From NCBI GenBank assembly GCA_020853375.1, contig JADYZA010000091.1, forward strand, positions 1 to 11,622: a stretch of 11,622 nucleotides of DNA, read 5' to 3'. Each line of letters starts with the position of its first letter. The first letter of the stretch is position 1. This stretch comes from Verrucomicrobiota bacterium. GTDB lineage: Bacteria; Verrucomicrobiota; Kiritimatiellia; Kiritimatiellales; Tichowtungiaceae. Below, one piece after another: positions 1 through 5,612 of this stretch. Made by a program: the position numbers and the translations under genes. The notes beneath the pieces were generated by a model. It saw only the letters and a list, made by a program, of their open reading frames with translations. It did no database searches and was not told where the DNA came from.

Positions 1-68
1 AAGTCCGCCTGCACCAGGGCACACAACATTATCCATACAGCAACTACCATTAACTTTTTTTGCTTCAT
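1..68 (-). CDS. Secreted protein, N-terminus only (signal peptide)
   Basis: This is the 5' end of a gene that runs off the left edge. The ATG at 68 is preceded by a strong Shine-Dalgarno sequence (GGAGGA, 7 nt away). The 22 visible residues form a typical Sec signal peptide: a basic start (MKQKK), a hydrophobic core (LMVVAVWIMLCALV) and a likely cleavage site after VQA. Nothing of the mature protein is visible, so no function can be given. It starts 32 bp after the stop of the PEP-CTERM gene on the same strand, so the two may be co-transcribed. An overlapping ATG in another frame is also open to the edge, but it has no signal-peptide character and sits too close to the Shine-Dalgarno sequence. 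Confidence 0.6.
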   Translation of the reverse strand, partial: MKQKKLMVVAVWIMLCALVQAD

Positions 69-100
69 GCTGCATTCCTCCGTTAAATTCCAAATGAACC

Positions 101-922
101 CTACATTTTCCCGAAAAAGCGGCGGTATCCGGTGATCAGCACACCTCCAAGAGCAATCATTAGCGCACTTGCCGGCTCGGGAACTGCACTGGGCATGCTT
201 TTCAGATTGCTGGTGATATTTTCCGGAGCATCGTAATTCAACGAAGCAGAGAGAAATGCGATGTTCGCCCAATCCGACCCGAGATTCTGTAAATTGACAA
301 ATTTGAACTCCAGAGTGTCTCCGGCGGTCATTCCGGTAAAGCTGAAGTCATAAAAATAATCCGTATTGCGGGCTTCACCGGATCCTCCAGGCAAATAGCT
401 GGACGACATGACGTTCGTGTAACTTCCCAGCAAAGATCCGTTCAGCAGAACCTGAAGATCTACTGCGGCATAATAGTCATGAGCAAAAAATGAAAATTGG
501 AAGGCTTCCGCCGGATTGGTGATCAAAATTGAGGCCCACGTGTAAGGGTCTGCACTTGCCGAACCGATCCATTGGGCGGCTTCGATGTTGTGCGTGCCGC
601 TCAGCGTCGGCGTGCCGCCGGTCCAACTGTATTTCGTGGCATCATAAGTGTTGTTATATCCGGTCGTTCCGTCTCCGTTGACGGCCTTGGCGATGTGAAG
701 CGCACCGGTGGAGGTGATATATTCCGCCGCAGCCGAAGTTTTCCCAAAAAGAATAAACTCGCTGACATTTGTTCCGACATTATAGCTGACCGTCCCGAAT
801 CCGCTCGACGATCCAGTAGCGCTCGCACTGGTAATTGTGGAAGCCAAGCTACTCGCAACCGGCAAACAAAGTGCCGCGAGGAAAATTGAGCCGAGTTTAT
901 TTTGTTTAATTCTATTCTTCAC
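101..922 (-). CDS. PEP-CTERM sorting domain protein, exported
   Basis: A 273-residue exported protein. The N-terminus is a signal peptide with a basic start (MKNRIKQNK) and a hydrophobic stretch ending near residue 27. The C-terminus is a textbook PEP-CTERM tail: V-P-E-P-A-S at about 248-253, a hydrophobic segment of about 15 residues, then a basic cluster (YRRFFGK). Such tails are recognised by an exosortase/archaeosortase-type enzyme in bacteria that make exopolysaccharide (family knowledge). The body is rich in G, S, T, A and aromatic residues, as expected of a beta-rich extracellular protein, but I recognise no named domain. The start codon is GTG at 922, chosen because AAAGGA lies about 8 nt upstream and no in-frame ATG precedes the signal peptide. 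No exosortase gene is in the window. Confidence 0.85.
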   Translation of the reverse strand: MKNRIKQNKLGSIFLAALCLPVASSLASTITSASATGSSSGFGTVSYNVGTNVSEFILFGKTSAAAEYITSTGALHIAKAVNGDGTTGYNNTYDATKYSWTGGTPTLSGTHNIEAAQWIGSASADPYTWASILITNPAEAFQFSFFAHDYYAAVDLQVLLNGSLLGSYTNVMSSSYLPGGSGEARNTDYFYDFSFTGMTAGDTLEFKFVNLQNLGSDWANIAFLSASLNYDAPENITSNLKSMPSAVPEPASALMIALGGVLITGYRRFFGKM

Positions 923-942
923 GTATCAGTCCTTTCATTTAT

Positions 943-968
943 CCCGTACGCTGGTCAGATCCCCGTAC
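943..968 (-). promoter_or_regulatory. GTACGGG direct repeat upstream of the PEP-CTERM gene
   Basis: On the minus strand GTACGGG occurs twice (962-968 and 943-949) with a 19-bp period, close to two helical turns. It lies just upstream of the Shine-Dalgarno sequence of the PEP-CTERM gene. The arrangement resembles a tandem activator or repressor site, but no convincing -35/-10 pair was found beside it. It may be chance. Confidence 0.25.
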
Positions 969-1018
969 AGATTGGTCAAAACTTACCTGTATCCGTTCAC
1001 TGCGGCAATTGACGCTTA

Positions 1019-1055
1019 TGTAGTGTCGCCCTTCCGGGTAAGGATCACCACTACA
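1019..1055. repeat. Imperfect inverted repeat between divergent genes
   Basis: TGTAGTG (1019-1025) pairs with CACTACA (1049-1055). Inside it CCTT and AAGG can pair around CCGGGT, giving an interrupted hairpin of 37 nt. It lies in the 201-bp gap between the divergent PEP-CTERM and dinB genes. It has no T-tract, so a classical terminator is unlikely. It could be another dispersed element or an operator. Confidence 0.3.
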
Positions 1056-1087
1056 AGCCGCCTAAAGCAAAAGAACGAAGCTTGATT

Positions 1088-1102
1088 TTCCAATGGTTGG
1101 AT
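1088..1102. repeat. TTCCAA-N3-TTGGAA palindrome, intergenic copy
   Basis: TTCCAATGGTTGGAT matches the palindrome at 11 of 12 fixed positions. It is the only copy outside a gene, 21 bp upstream of the dinB start. Its core (CCAATGGTTGG) is identical to the two perfect copies inside prmC. Confidence 0.75.
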
Positions 1103-1123
1103 AAGGTGATATAAAAACCTCCG

Positions 1124-2311
1124 ATGCCTGAAAAAACTATACTTCACATCGACATGGATGCGTTTTTCGCGGCAGTCGAAGCACATGACCATCCGGAGCT
1201 GAAAGGCAAACCGGTTGTCATCGGCTCGCCGCCGGACAAGCGCGGCGTGGTTTCCACCTGCTCGTACGAAGCGCGCAAATTCGGCATTCACTCGGCCATG
1301 CCGTCGCGTACCGCCTTTCAGCGCTGCCCGCACGCCATTTTTCTGCCGCCCAACATGAAGCGCTATCACGAAGTTTCGGGCCAGATCATGGAAATTTTCC
1401 GGCGCTTCACGCCGCTGGTTGAACCGCTCTCGTGCGACGAAGCGTTCCTTGATGTAACCGGCGCGCGCTACCTGTTCGGCGACGGCCCGGAAATCGCCCG
1501 CAAGATTAAGGCCGCCGTACTGGCGGAAACCGGACTCACCTGCTCGGTTGGCGTTGCGCCAAATATGTTTCTGGCCAAAATCGCCAGCGATCTCAACAAG
1601 CCCGACGGACTAACAACCGTTCCGGCTTCGGAAAAGCTCATCGCCGAGTTCCTTTCTCCTCTACCGATTAAACGGATGTGGGGAGCAGGGGAAAAAACGC
1701 AGGCGATCCTTGAAGCGCACAACATCCACACCATCGGCGACCTGCAAACCGTTAATCCGGTCAAGCTCGCTGGATGGGTCGGCGAGAATTCCGCCGCCAG
1801 TTTCAGAAGACTGGCTTTCGGTATCGACGACCGTGAGATCGAAACCGCAAGCGAAGAAAAAAGCATCTCCAATGAAATCACCTTCGATGAAGATCAGGTC
1901 GACGCCGAAGTGGTCGAAACCGCCCTGCTCAAACTCGCCGATAAAGTCGGCGCTCGCTTGAGGCTTGCCGGATTCTACGCCACCACGGCGCAGATAAAAA
2001 TCCGCTGGAAAGATTTCTCCACCATTACCCGCCAGCGACGACTTGATCCGCCCTGTTGTGACGACATCACTCTACGCGAAACCGCACTCGAACTATTTCA
2101 TAAGGAAAGCCTGCACAGCCCGGTACGACTTATCGGCTTCGGCGTGAGCGGACTGCGGAAAACCGCCGACACCCCGCAACTCGATCTGTTCCAAAGTTCG
2201 GAAAAAAGAAACTCCACCAAACGCGAAGCACTCAGCCGCGCCGTCGATCGCATCCGCGAGCGCTTCGGCCGGAAAAGCATACGACGAGGATCAACCCTGC
2301 ATGAAAACTGA
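1124..2311 (+). CDS. dinB: DNA polymerase IV, Y-family translesion polymerase
   Basis: A 395-residue error-prone polymerase that bypasses DNA lesions. The palm motif H-I-D-M-D-A-F-F lies at residues 8-15, supplying the metal ligands D10 and D12 and the steric-gate aromatic F15. The second catalytic motif S-C-D-E-A-F-L-D-V is at 103-111 (D105, E106). The segment L-T-C-S-V-G-V-A-P-N-M-F-L-A-K-I-A-S-D is the conserved fingers/palm region of the family. The C-terminus carries Q-L-D-L-F (352-356), a canonical beta sliding-clamp binding motif. Length and domain order are normal and the reading frame is intact. The Shine-Dalgarno sequence is weak (AAGG about 17 nt upstream), but the start fits family alignments. 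The rlmA start overlaps the dinB end by 11 bp, so the two are translationally coupled. A dispersed palindrome overlaps the clamp-motif codons. Confidence 0.97.
   Translation: MPEKTILHIDMDAFFAAVEAHDHPELKGKPVVIGSPPDKRGVVSTCSYEARKFGIHSAMPSRTAFQRCPHAIFLPPNMKRYHEVSGQIMEIFRRFTPLVEPLSCDEAFLDVTGARYLFGDGPEIARKIKAAVLAETGLTCSVGVAPNMFLAKIASDLNKPDGLTTVPASEKLIAEFLSPLPIKRMWGAGEKTQAILEAHNIHTIGDLQTVNPVKLAGWVGENSAASFRRLAFGIDDREIETASEEKSISNEITFDEDQVDAEVVETALLKLADKVGARLRLAGFYATTAQIKIRWKDFSTITRQRRLDPPCCDDITLRETALELFHKESLHSPVRLIGFGVSGLRKTADTPQLDLFQSSEKRNSTKREALSRAVDRIRERFGRKSIRRGSTLHEN
2189..2203. repeat. TTCCAA-N3-TTGGAA palindrome copy in dinB
   Basis: TTCCAAAGTTCGGAA has one mismatch (C for T in the right arm). 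It encodes F-Q-S-S-E at residues 356-360. The first F is also the last residue of the Q-L-D-L-F clamp-binding motif. Confidence 0.6.
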
Positions 2312-3140
2312 AACCATCCTGACCTGTCCGGCATGCGACAGCCTGTTGGAATTGAGCGGACAAACCTGCCGATGCGCAAAGGGTCATTCTTTCGACCGTT
2401 CAAAAGAAGGCTACATCAACCTGCTCCTGAGTCACCAGCGGCGGTCCAGCCATCCGGGCGACGACGCGAAGATGATTCAGGCCCGCCGCCGCTTCTTCGA
2501 CTCCGGAGCCTTCGATCCTTTAACCAATTTCATTCTCCATTCATCATGTATCGCTCAGCATTCATCATTATCCATTCTCGACTGCGGTTGCGGCGAAGGT
2601 CATTTTCTCGGCGCGCTGAGCGGAACCCGCTTCGGAATGGATATTTCGAAAGAAGCCATCCGGTGCGCGGCAAAACGGTATAAAGACGTAAACTGGATTG
2701 TCGCCAACGGCATGCGCAAACTGCCGTTCGCCGATCAATCGCTGGATGTCATTCTAAGTGTTCTTGCACCGCGCAATCCAGAAGAGTTCTCCCGCATACT
2801 AAAACCGGATGGCGCGCTGATTCTCGGCGTGCCCGGCCCGAACCATCTAATTGAACTGCGCTCTCAGCTGGCGACCCACGCTGGTGACTTTGAAGAAAAA
2901 GCCGACGAAGCCGCAGTCAAATGCGCTCCGCACTTTTCAGAAATACACCGCGAGATACTGAGTTATCAGCAAACGCTTAACGCCGCGCAGATTGCCGACC
3001 TCGTCCAAATGACGCCCATCTTTTGGAATTCGAGTTCTGAGGCGAAAGCGCGCGTGCAGGAACTCAACGAACTGAACATCACCGTCAGCTTCGTGCTGCT
3101 GACCCTGCAACGATCCGATCGAGCCCCGCCAGATCTTTAA
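2301..3140 (+). CDS. rlmA: 23S rRNA (guanine-N1)-methyltransferase RlmA family
   Basis: A 279-residue SAM-dependent methyltransferase of the RlmA family, which in E. coli methylates N1 of G745 in 23S rRNA; Gram-positive relatives (TlrB/RlmA-II) act on G748. Which base is used here cannot be told. The N-terminal zinc-binding module is intact: C9, C12, C25, H29, with the same spacing as in E. coli RlmA, followed by the family signature F-D-x-S-K-E-G-Y-I-N-L-L (31-42) and P-G-D-D (52-55). The Rossmann methyltransferase core follows, with motif I L-D-C-G-C-G-E-G at 93-100. Between the two lies a short CATTCATCAT repeat tract read as I-L-H-S-S-C-I-A-Q-H-S-S. The gene overlaps dinB by 11 bp at its start and convergent prmC by 56 bp at its end. 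Confidence 0.88.
   Translation: MKTETILTCPACDSLLELSGQTCRCAKGHSFDRSKEGYINLLLSHQRRSSHPGDDAKMIQARRRFFDSGAFDPLTNFILHSSCIAQHSSLSILDCGCGEGHFLGALSGTRFGMDISKEAIRCAAKRYKDVNWIVANGMRKLPFADQSLDVILSVLAPRNPEEFSRILKPDGALILGVPGPNHLIELRSQLATHAGDFEEKADEAAVKCAPHFSEIHREILSYQQTLNAAQIADLVQMTPIFWNSSSEAKARVQELNELNITVSFVLLTLQRSDRAPPDL
2531..2577. repeat. CATTCATCAT-type repeat tract inside rlmA
   Basis: CATTCATCAT occurs at 2538-2547 and 2559-2568, flanked by partial units (CATTCTCCAT, CCATTCTC). It is translated in frame as a linker of about 15 residues (77-91) directly before SAM motif I. Low-complexity tracts of this wording occur at scattered places in many bacterial genomes (recollection, not checked). Confidence 0.6.
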
Positions 3141-3921
3141 TGATCCGGATGTTTTGAAATCCGTTTTGTTCCAACACATGGAAAACTGCTGGACCCTGAT
3201 CGTAGCCGATTTCGATAAACAGCCCGCCGCCCGGTTTTAAGACGCGCGCCGCCTGCCCGACCAGTGGACGGATCAAATCCAAGCCGTCCGCGCCGCCATC
3301 GAGCGCCAGTTCCGGCTCAAAGTCGCGCACGGAAACGTCCAGCGTTTTACAAACATCGGAAAGGATGTACGGCGGGTTCGAAACCACGACATCCAGCGAA
3401 GATTCACCAAACCCCTCGAGTAGATTATTTTCCAATGGTTGGAATTTTTCCGCCAACCCCAGTCGTTCCGCATTTTCCCGCGCCAGCGCCAGAGCATCCG
3501 GCGAAACATCAACGCCAACAACTTCAGCCGCTGGCAGTTCGGCGAGCAATGCCAGCGCAATACAGCCGGTTCCGGTTCCGACATCAGCAATGACGATAGA
3601 TGATTGGCGATTGGCGATGGATGAAAGAACCTCATCAACGAGCAATTCCGTCTCTGCTCTGGGAATTAACGCCCGCCGGTCGCACCGGATTTCCAAGCCT
3701 CGGAAATCGACCCAGCCGAGGATGTACTGAATCGGCTCGCCCTGCTCCGCGCGGACAATCAGTTTTTCGAGCGCCTTATCCTGCGCTGGAGTCATATTCC
3801 GGAAATAGATTTCAAGCGGCTTGCACGCCAGCACATGCGCCGCTAACTCTTCAACGGCTCGCTTGGCGTTGCCTGAACCGGCGGCAAAAAGCCGCGCTTC
3901 CAATGGTTGGAAATTTTTCAT
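3085..3921 (-). CDS. prmC: Peptide chain release factor N5-glutamine methyltransferase
   Basis: A 278-residue enzyme (E. coli PrmC has 277) that methylates the glutamine of the GGQ motif in release factors RF1/RF2. The N-terminal helical domain (about 1-85) contains G-E-P-I-Q-Y-I-L-G at 61-69, followed by the family motif P-R-A-E-T-E (87-92). SAM motif I, D-V-G-T-G-T-G, is at 113-119, and the catalytic N-P-P-Y, which binds the glutamine side chain, is at 182-185. The ATG at 3921 has GAGG about 7 nt upstream. Three insertions of repeat character are visible: F-Q-P-L-E at 4-8 and again at 160-164, each a perfect palindrome copy, and S-I-A-N-R-Q-S-S-I at 101-109. All are in frame and outside catalytic motifs. 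The last 56 bp overlap convergent rlmA. It is divergent from the downstream SDR gene. Confidence 0.95.
   Translation of the reverse strand: MKNFQPLEARLFAAGSGNAKRAVEELAAHVLACKPLEIYFRNMTPAQDKALEKLIVRAEQGEPIQYILGWVDFRGLEIRCDRRALIPRAETELLVDEVLSSIANRQSSIVIADVGTGTGCIALALLAELPAAEVVGVDVSPDALALARENAERLGLAEKFQPLENNLLEGFGESSLDVVVSNPPYILSDVCKTLDVSVRDFEPELALDGGADGLDLIRPLVGQAARVLKPGGGLFIEIGYDQGPAVFHVLEQNGFQNIRIIKDLAGLDRIVAGSAARS
3169..3183. repeat. Weak TTCCAA-N3-TTGGAA palindrome in prmC
   Basis: TTCCAACACATGGAA has one mismatch. In the prmC frame it reads F-H-V-L-E. The neighbouring L-E-Q-N-G-F is plausible as ordinary PrmC sequence, so this copy may be coincidental. Confidence 0.35.
3430..3444. repeat. 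Perfect TTCCAA-N3-TTGGAA palindrome in prmC (copy 1)
   Basis: TTCCAATGGTTGGAA is a full 12/12 match and encodes F-Q-P-L-E (160-164) on the prmC strand. The following bases, ATTTTTC-like, are shared with the second prmC copy, so the conserved unit may be longer than 15 bp. Confidence 0.85.
3594..3620. repeat. GATTGGC tandem tract inside prmC
   Basis: GATTGGC is tandemly repeated at 3602-3608 and 3609-3615, followed by GAT and flanked by related GAT-rich sequence. On the prmC strand it reads S-I-A-N-R-Q-S-S-I (101-109), placed directly before SAM motif I. Confidence 0.6.
3898..3912. repeat. Perfect TTCCAA-N3-TTGGAA palindrome at the prmC start
   Basis: TTCCAATGGTTGGAA, identical to the copy at 3430, lies 9 bp inside the prmC start codon and encodes F-Q-P-L-E (4-8). 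It therefore forms almost the whole extreme N-terminus of the protein. Confidence 0.85.
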
Positions 3922-4030
3922 TATCGGCCTCGAACTGTAATTCCGAAGCTTTGGGCAGACGAGGATTTAAATCATTTCCCTTAAATTCGCTCCGGCCATC
4001 CGCTACTCTCTTCCGAAAAGGAGTAAATCG

Positions 4031-4789
4031 ATGAACACTAAACCACGTATCGCGATTGTGACCGGAGCCACATCCGGCATCGGAGAAGCCACCGTCCGAA
4101 AACTCATCGCCGCCGGCATTCGAGTCGTAGGAAACGGACGCACCGCAAAAAAACTGACCGCGCTCGAAAAGGAACTTGGCAGCAACTTCCACGGCGTGGC
4201 GGGCGATGCGGCAAACAGCGATTTGCTGGATCGGCTCTTTGACGCGGCCATCAAACAGTTTGGCGGCGAAGCGGATATCGTCGTGGCCAATGCCGGGCGC
4301 GGATTGGGCGGTTCGGTCAAGGATGCCGATCTCTCGCAATTTCAGGATGTTCTAAACATCAACGTGAGCGGAACGCTGGCGCTCCTGCAGAAGGCGGCTC
4401 GCAGAATGATGGAAACACAGAAGACAGCCTTTCCAAAAACGGCGGCGGATATTGTGATTATTGGATCGGTTGTGGGTCGGCATATATCGCCGTTCAGCGC
4501 GGTTTACGGCGCATCAAAATTCGCCGTGCACGCACTGGCGGAAGGCCTGCGCCGTGAGGTGGGCCCCAAAGGCGTGCGAGTTTCGCTGGTTGAGCCGGGA
4601 ATTGTTGTTAGCGGATTTCAAGAGGCGGCGGGTTACAGCGACGAGCTGACAAACAGCTTCCACGAAAAGTTCGGCCCGCTTCTGATCGGTGATGATGTTG
4701 CCAGCGCCATTCATCACATCATCACGCAACCGCCCCATGTGCATATCAGCGATATCGTCATCCGCGCGACACGGCAGGATTATCCGTAA
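4031..4789 (+). CDS. SDR family NAD(P)-dependent oxidoreductase
   Basis: A 252-residue classical short-chain dehydrogenase. The cofactor loop T-G-A-T-S-G-I-G is at 11-18, the structural N-A-G motif at 87-89, N111 in the helix, and the catalytic S146, Y159 and K163 (Y-G-A-S-K) are all present. R37 in G-N-G-R-T suggests NADP(H) preference (inference). The C-terminal I-x-D-I-V-I-R-A-T-R-Q resembles YdfG-like hydroxy-acid/semialdehyde dehydrogenases, but the substrate cannot be read from sequence. The start is supported by a strong Shine-Dalgarno sequence (AAAAGGAG, about 8 nt before ATG). recO follows 29 bp downstream on the same strand. The gene is divergent from prmC across a 109-bp gap that must hold both promoters. 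Confidence 0.9.
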   Translation: MNTKPRIAIVTGATSGIGEATVRKLIAAGIRVVGNGRTAKKLTALEKELGSNFHGVAGDAANSDLLDRLFDAAIKQFGGEADIVVANAGRGLGGSVKDADLSQFQDVLNINVSGTLALLQKAARRMMETQKTAFPKTAADIVIIGSVVGRHISPFSAVYGASKFAVHALAEGLRREVGPKGVRVSLVEPGIVVSGFQEAAGYSDELTNSFHEKFGPLLIGDDVASAIHHIITQPPHVHISDIVIRATRQDYP

Positions 4790-4818
4790 TCCGGATCGTG
4801 GGAGTCAGCCCGTCCGTT

Positions 4819-5604
4819 ATGATCGTTAAAACGCCAGCCATTCCCCTGTACTGGACCGATGTATCCAACACATCGCGCATCGTGACGTGGTTGACGGCGC
4901 ACTACGGAAAACTCTCCACCACCATCAAAGGCGACCAGCGCAAGAACAGCCTCTTCCGCGGACAGTACGATCTTTTCTCCACCAGCGAACTGCTCTTTTA
5001 TGACCGCACGGAACGCGGAACACACATCGCCAAGGAATGCTCCATGCTTCATGCGCGCAGCGTTTTCCGCACCGACTGGCGAGCCTGCACCAGTGCCGGA
5101 TATATCTCCGCCCTCTTCGCTAAAACCACGCCGCGCCACGGCCATGAACCGGGCCGATTTGAATTTTTCGAAGAAATACTCGGCTATGCCGAAGAGTACG
5201 GACACGATCCCGCGTTCCTCGTCTGGTTCGATCTGAAGTTTGCGGAATTTCAGGGTCAGCAGATCCTGCTGGAAGACAGCGAACAGCAGTCAGGAGTCAG
5301 CAGTCAGGAGTCAGAGGGCAGGAATAAACGAACGGCAAAACGCTTTTCGGCGGATCACGGCGGAATCATCAGTCCCGAATACGCCAAACGATTCCGCATC
5401 CCATCCACACCGCTCGCGCCAGAATCCGTCGCTCTGCTCAAAGCGTTGCAGCAGGCTGATACGCCGCAGGAAATTCTGGTCGCCGATTGCAATCCGGTTT
5501 ACATGGCCCAGATCGAGCGGGTCCTTGAAAAATTCGTCACTCACCAGTTCGACCTGCCCCCGCAGGTTCGAAAAACCGCCGCCGCAACACTGCGCATAGC
5601 ATAG
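4819..5604 (+). CDS. recO: DNA repair protein RecO
   Basis: A 261-residue RecO, which anneals SSB-coated single strands and helps RecR load RecA in gap repair. The N-terminal OB-fold is recognisable: M-I-V-K-T-P-A-I-P-L at the start, then D-Q-R-K-N-S-L-F-R-G, a basic DNA-binding loop, and the L-L-F-Y-D strand. The middle is the alpha-helical part. F-S-A-D-H-G-G-I-I-S matches the family segment that follows the zinc site, but the usual C-x-x-C pairs are absent. Where the first pair would fall is a repeat-derived tract, Q-S-G-V-S-S-Q-E-S-E (157-166). The ATG at 4819 was chosen over an in-frame GTG at 4798, because family members start M-I-V-K. It ends 8 bp from the convergent sugar operon, with no terminator visible. 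Confidence 0.88.
   Translation: MIVKTPAIPLYWTDVSNTSRIVTWLTAHYGKLSTTIKGDQRKNSLFRGQYDLFSTSELLFYDRTERGTHIAKECSMLHARSVFRTDWRACTSAGYISALFAKTTPRHGHEPGRFEFFEEILGYAEEYGHDPAFLVWFDLKFAEFQGQQILLEDSEQQSGVSSQESEGRNKRTAKRFSADHGGIISPEYAKRFRIPSTPLAPESVALLKALQQADTPQEILVADCNPVYMAQIERVLEKFVTHQFDLPPQVRKTAAATLRIA
5287..5314. repeat. Tandem CAGTCAGGAGTCAG x2 inside recO
   Basis: The 14-bp unit CAGTCAGGAGTCAG is repeated exactly at 5287-5300 and 5301-5314. Because 14 is not a multiple of three, the two copies are read in different frames (Q-S-G-V-S, then S-Q-E-S). The tract is short, exact and inserted without breaking recO. Confidence 0.85.
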
Positions 5605-5612
5605 TGCAGAAA

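Noticed and set aside
1088..1102. LexA-type SOS box for dinB
   Set aside because: The same palindrome occurs inside many unrelated genes, so its position before dinB is not specific evidence of SOS control.
1016..1369. Minus-strand open frame over the start of dinB
   Set aside because: It has no domain signature and is antisense to the conserved catalytic N-terminus of DinB.
3602..3618. CRISPR-like or minisatellite array
   Set aside because: There are only two 7-bp units, with no spacers, regular period or cas genes; it is a short coding tract.
5605..5612. Bidirectional terminator between recO and yerF
   Set aside because: The gap is only 8 bp and no GC-rich hairpin with a T-tract is visible in or around it.
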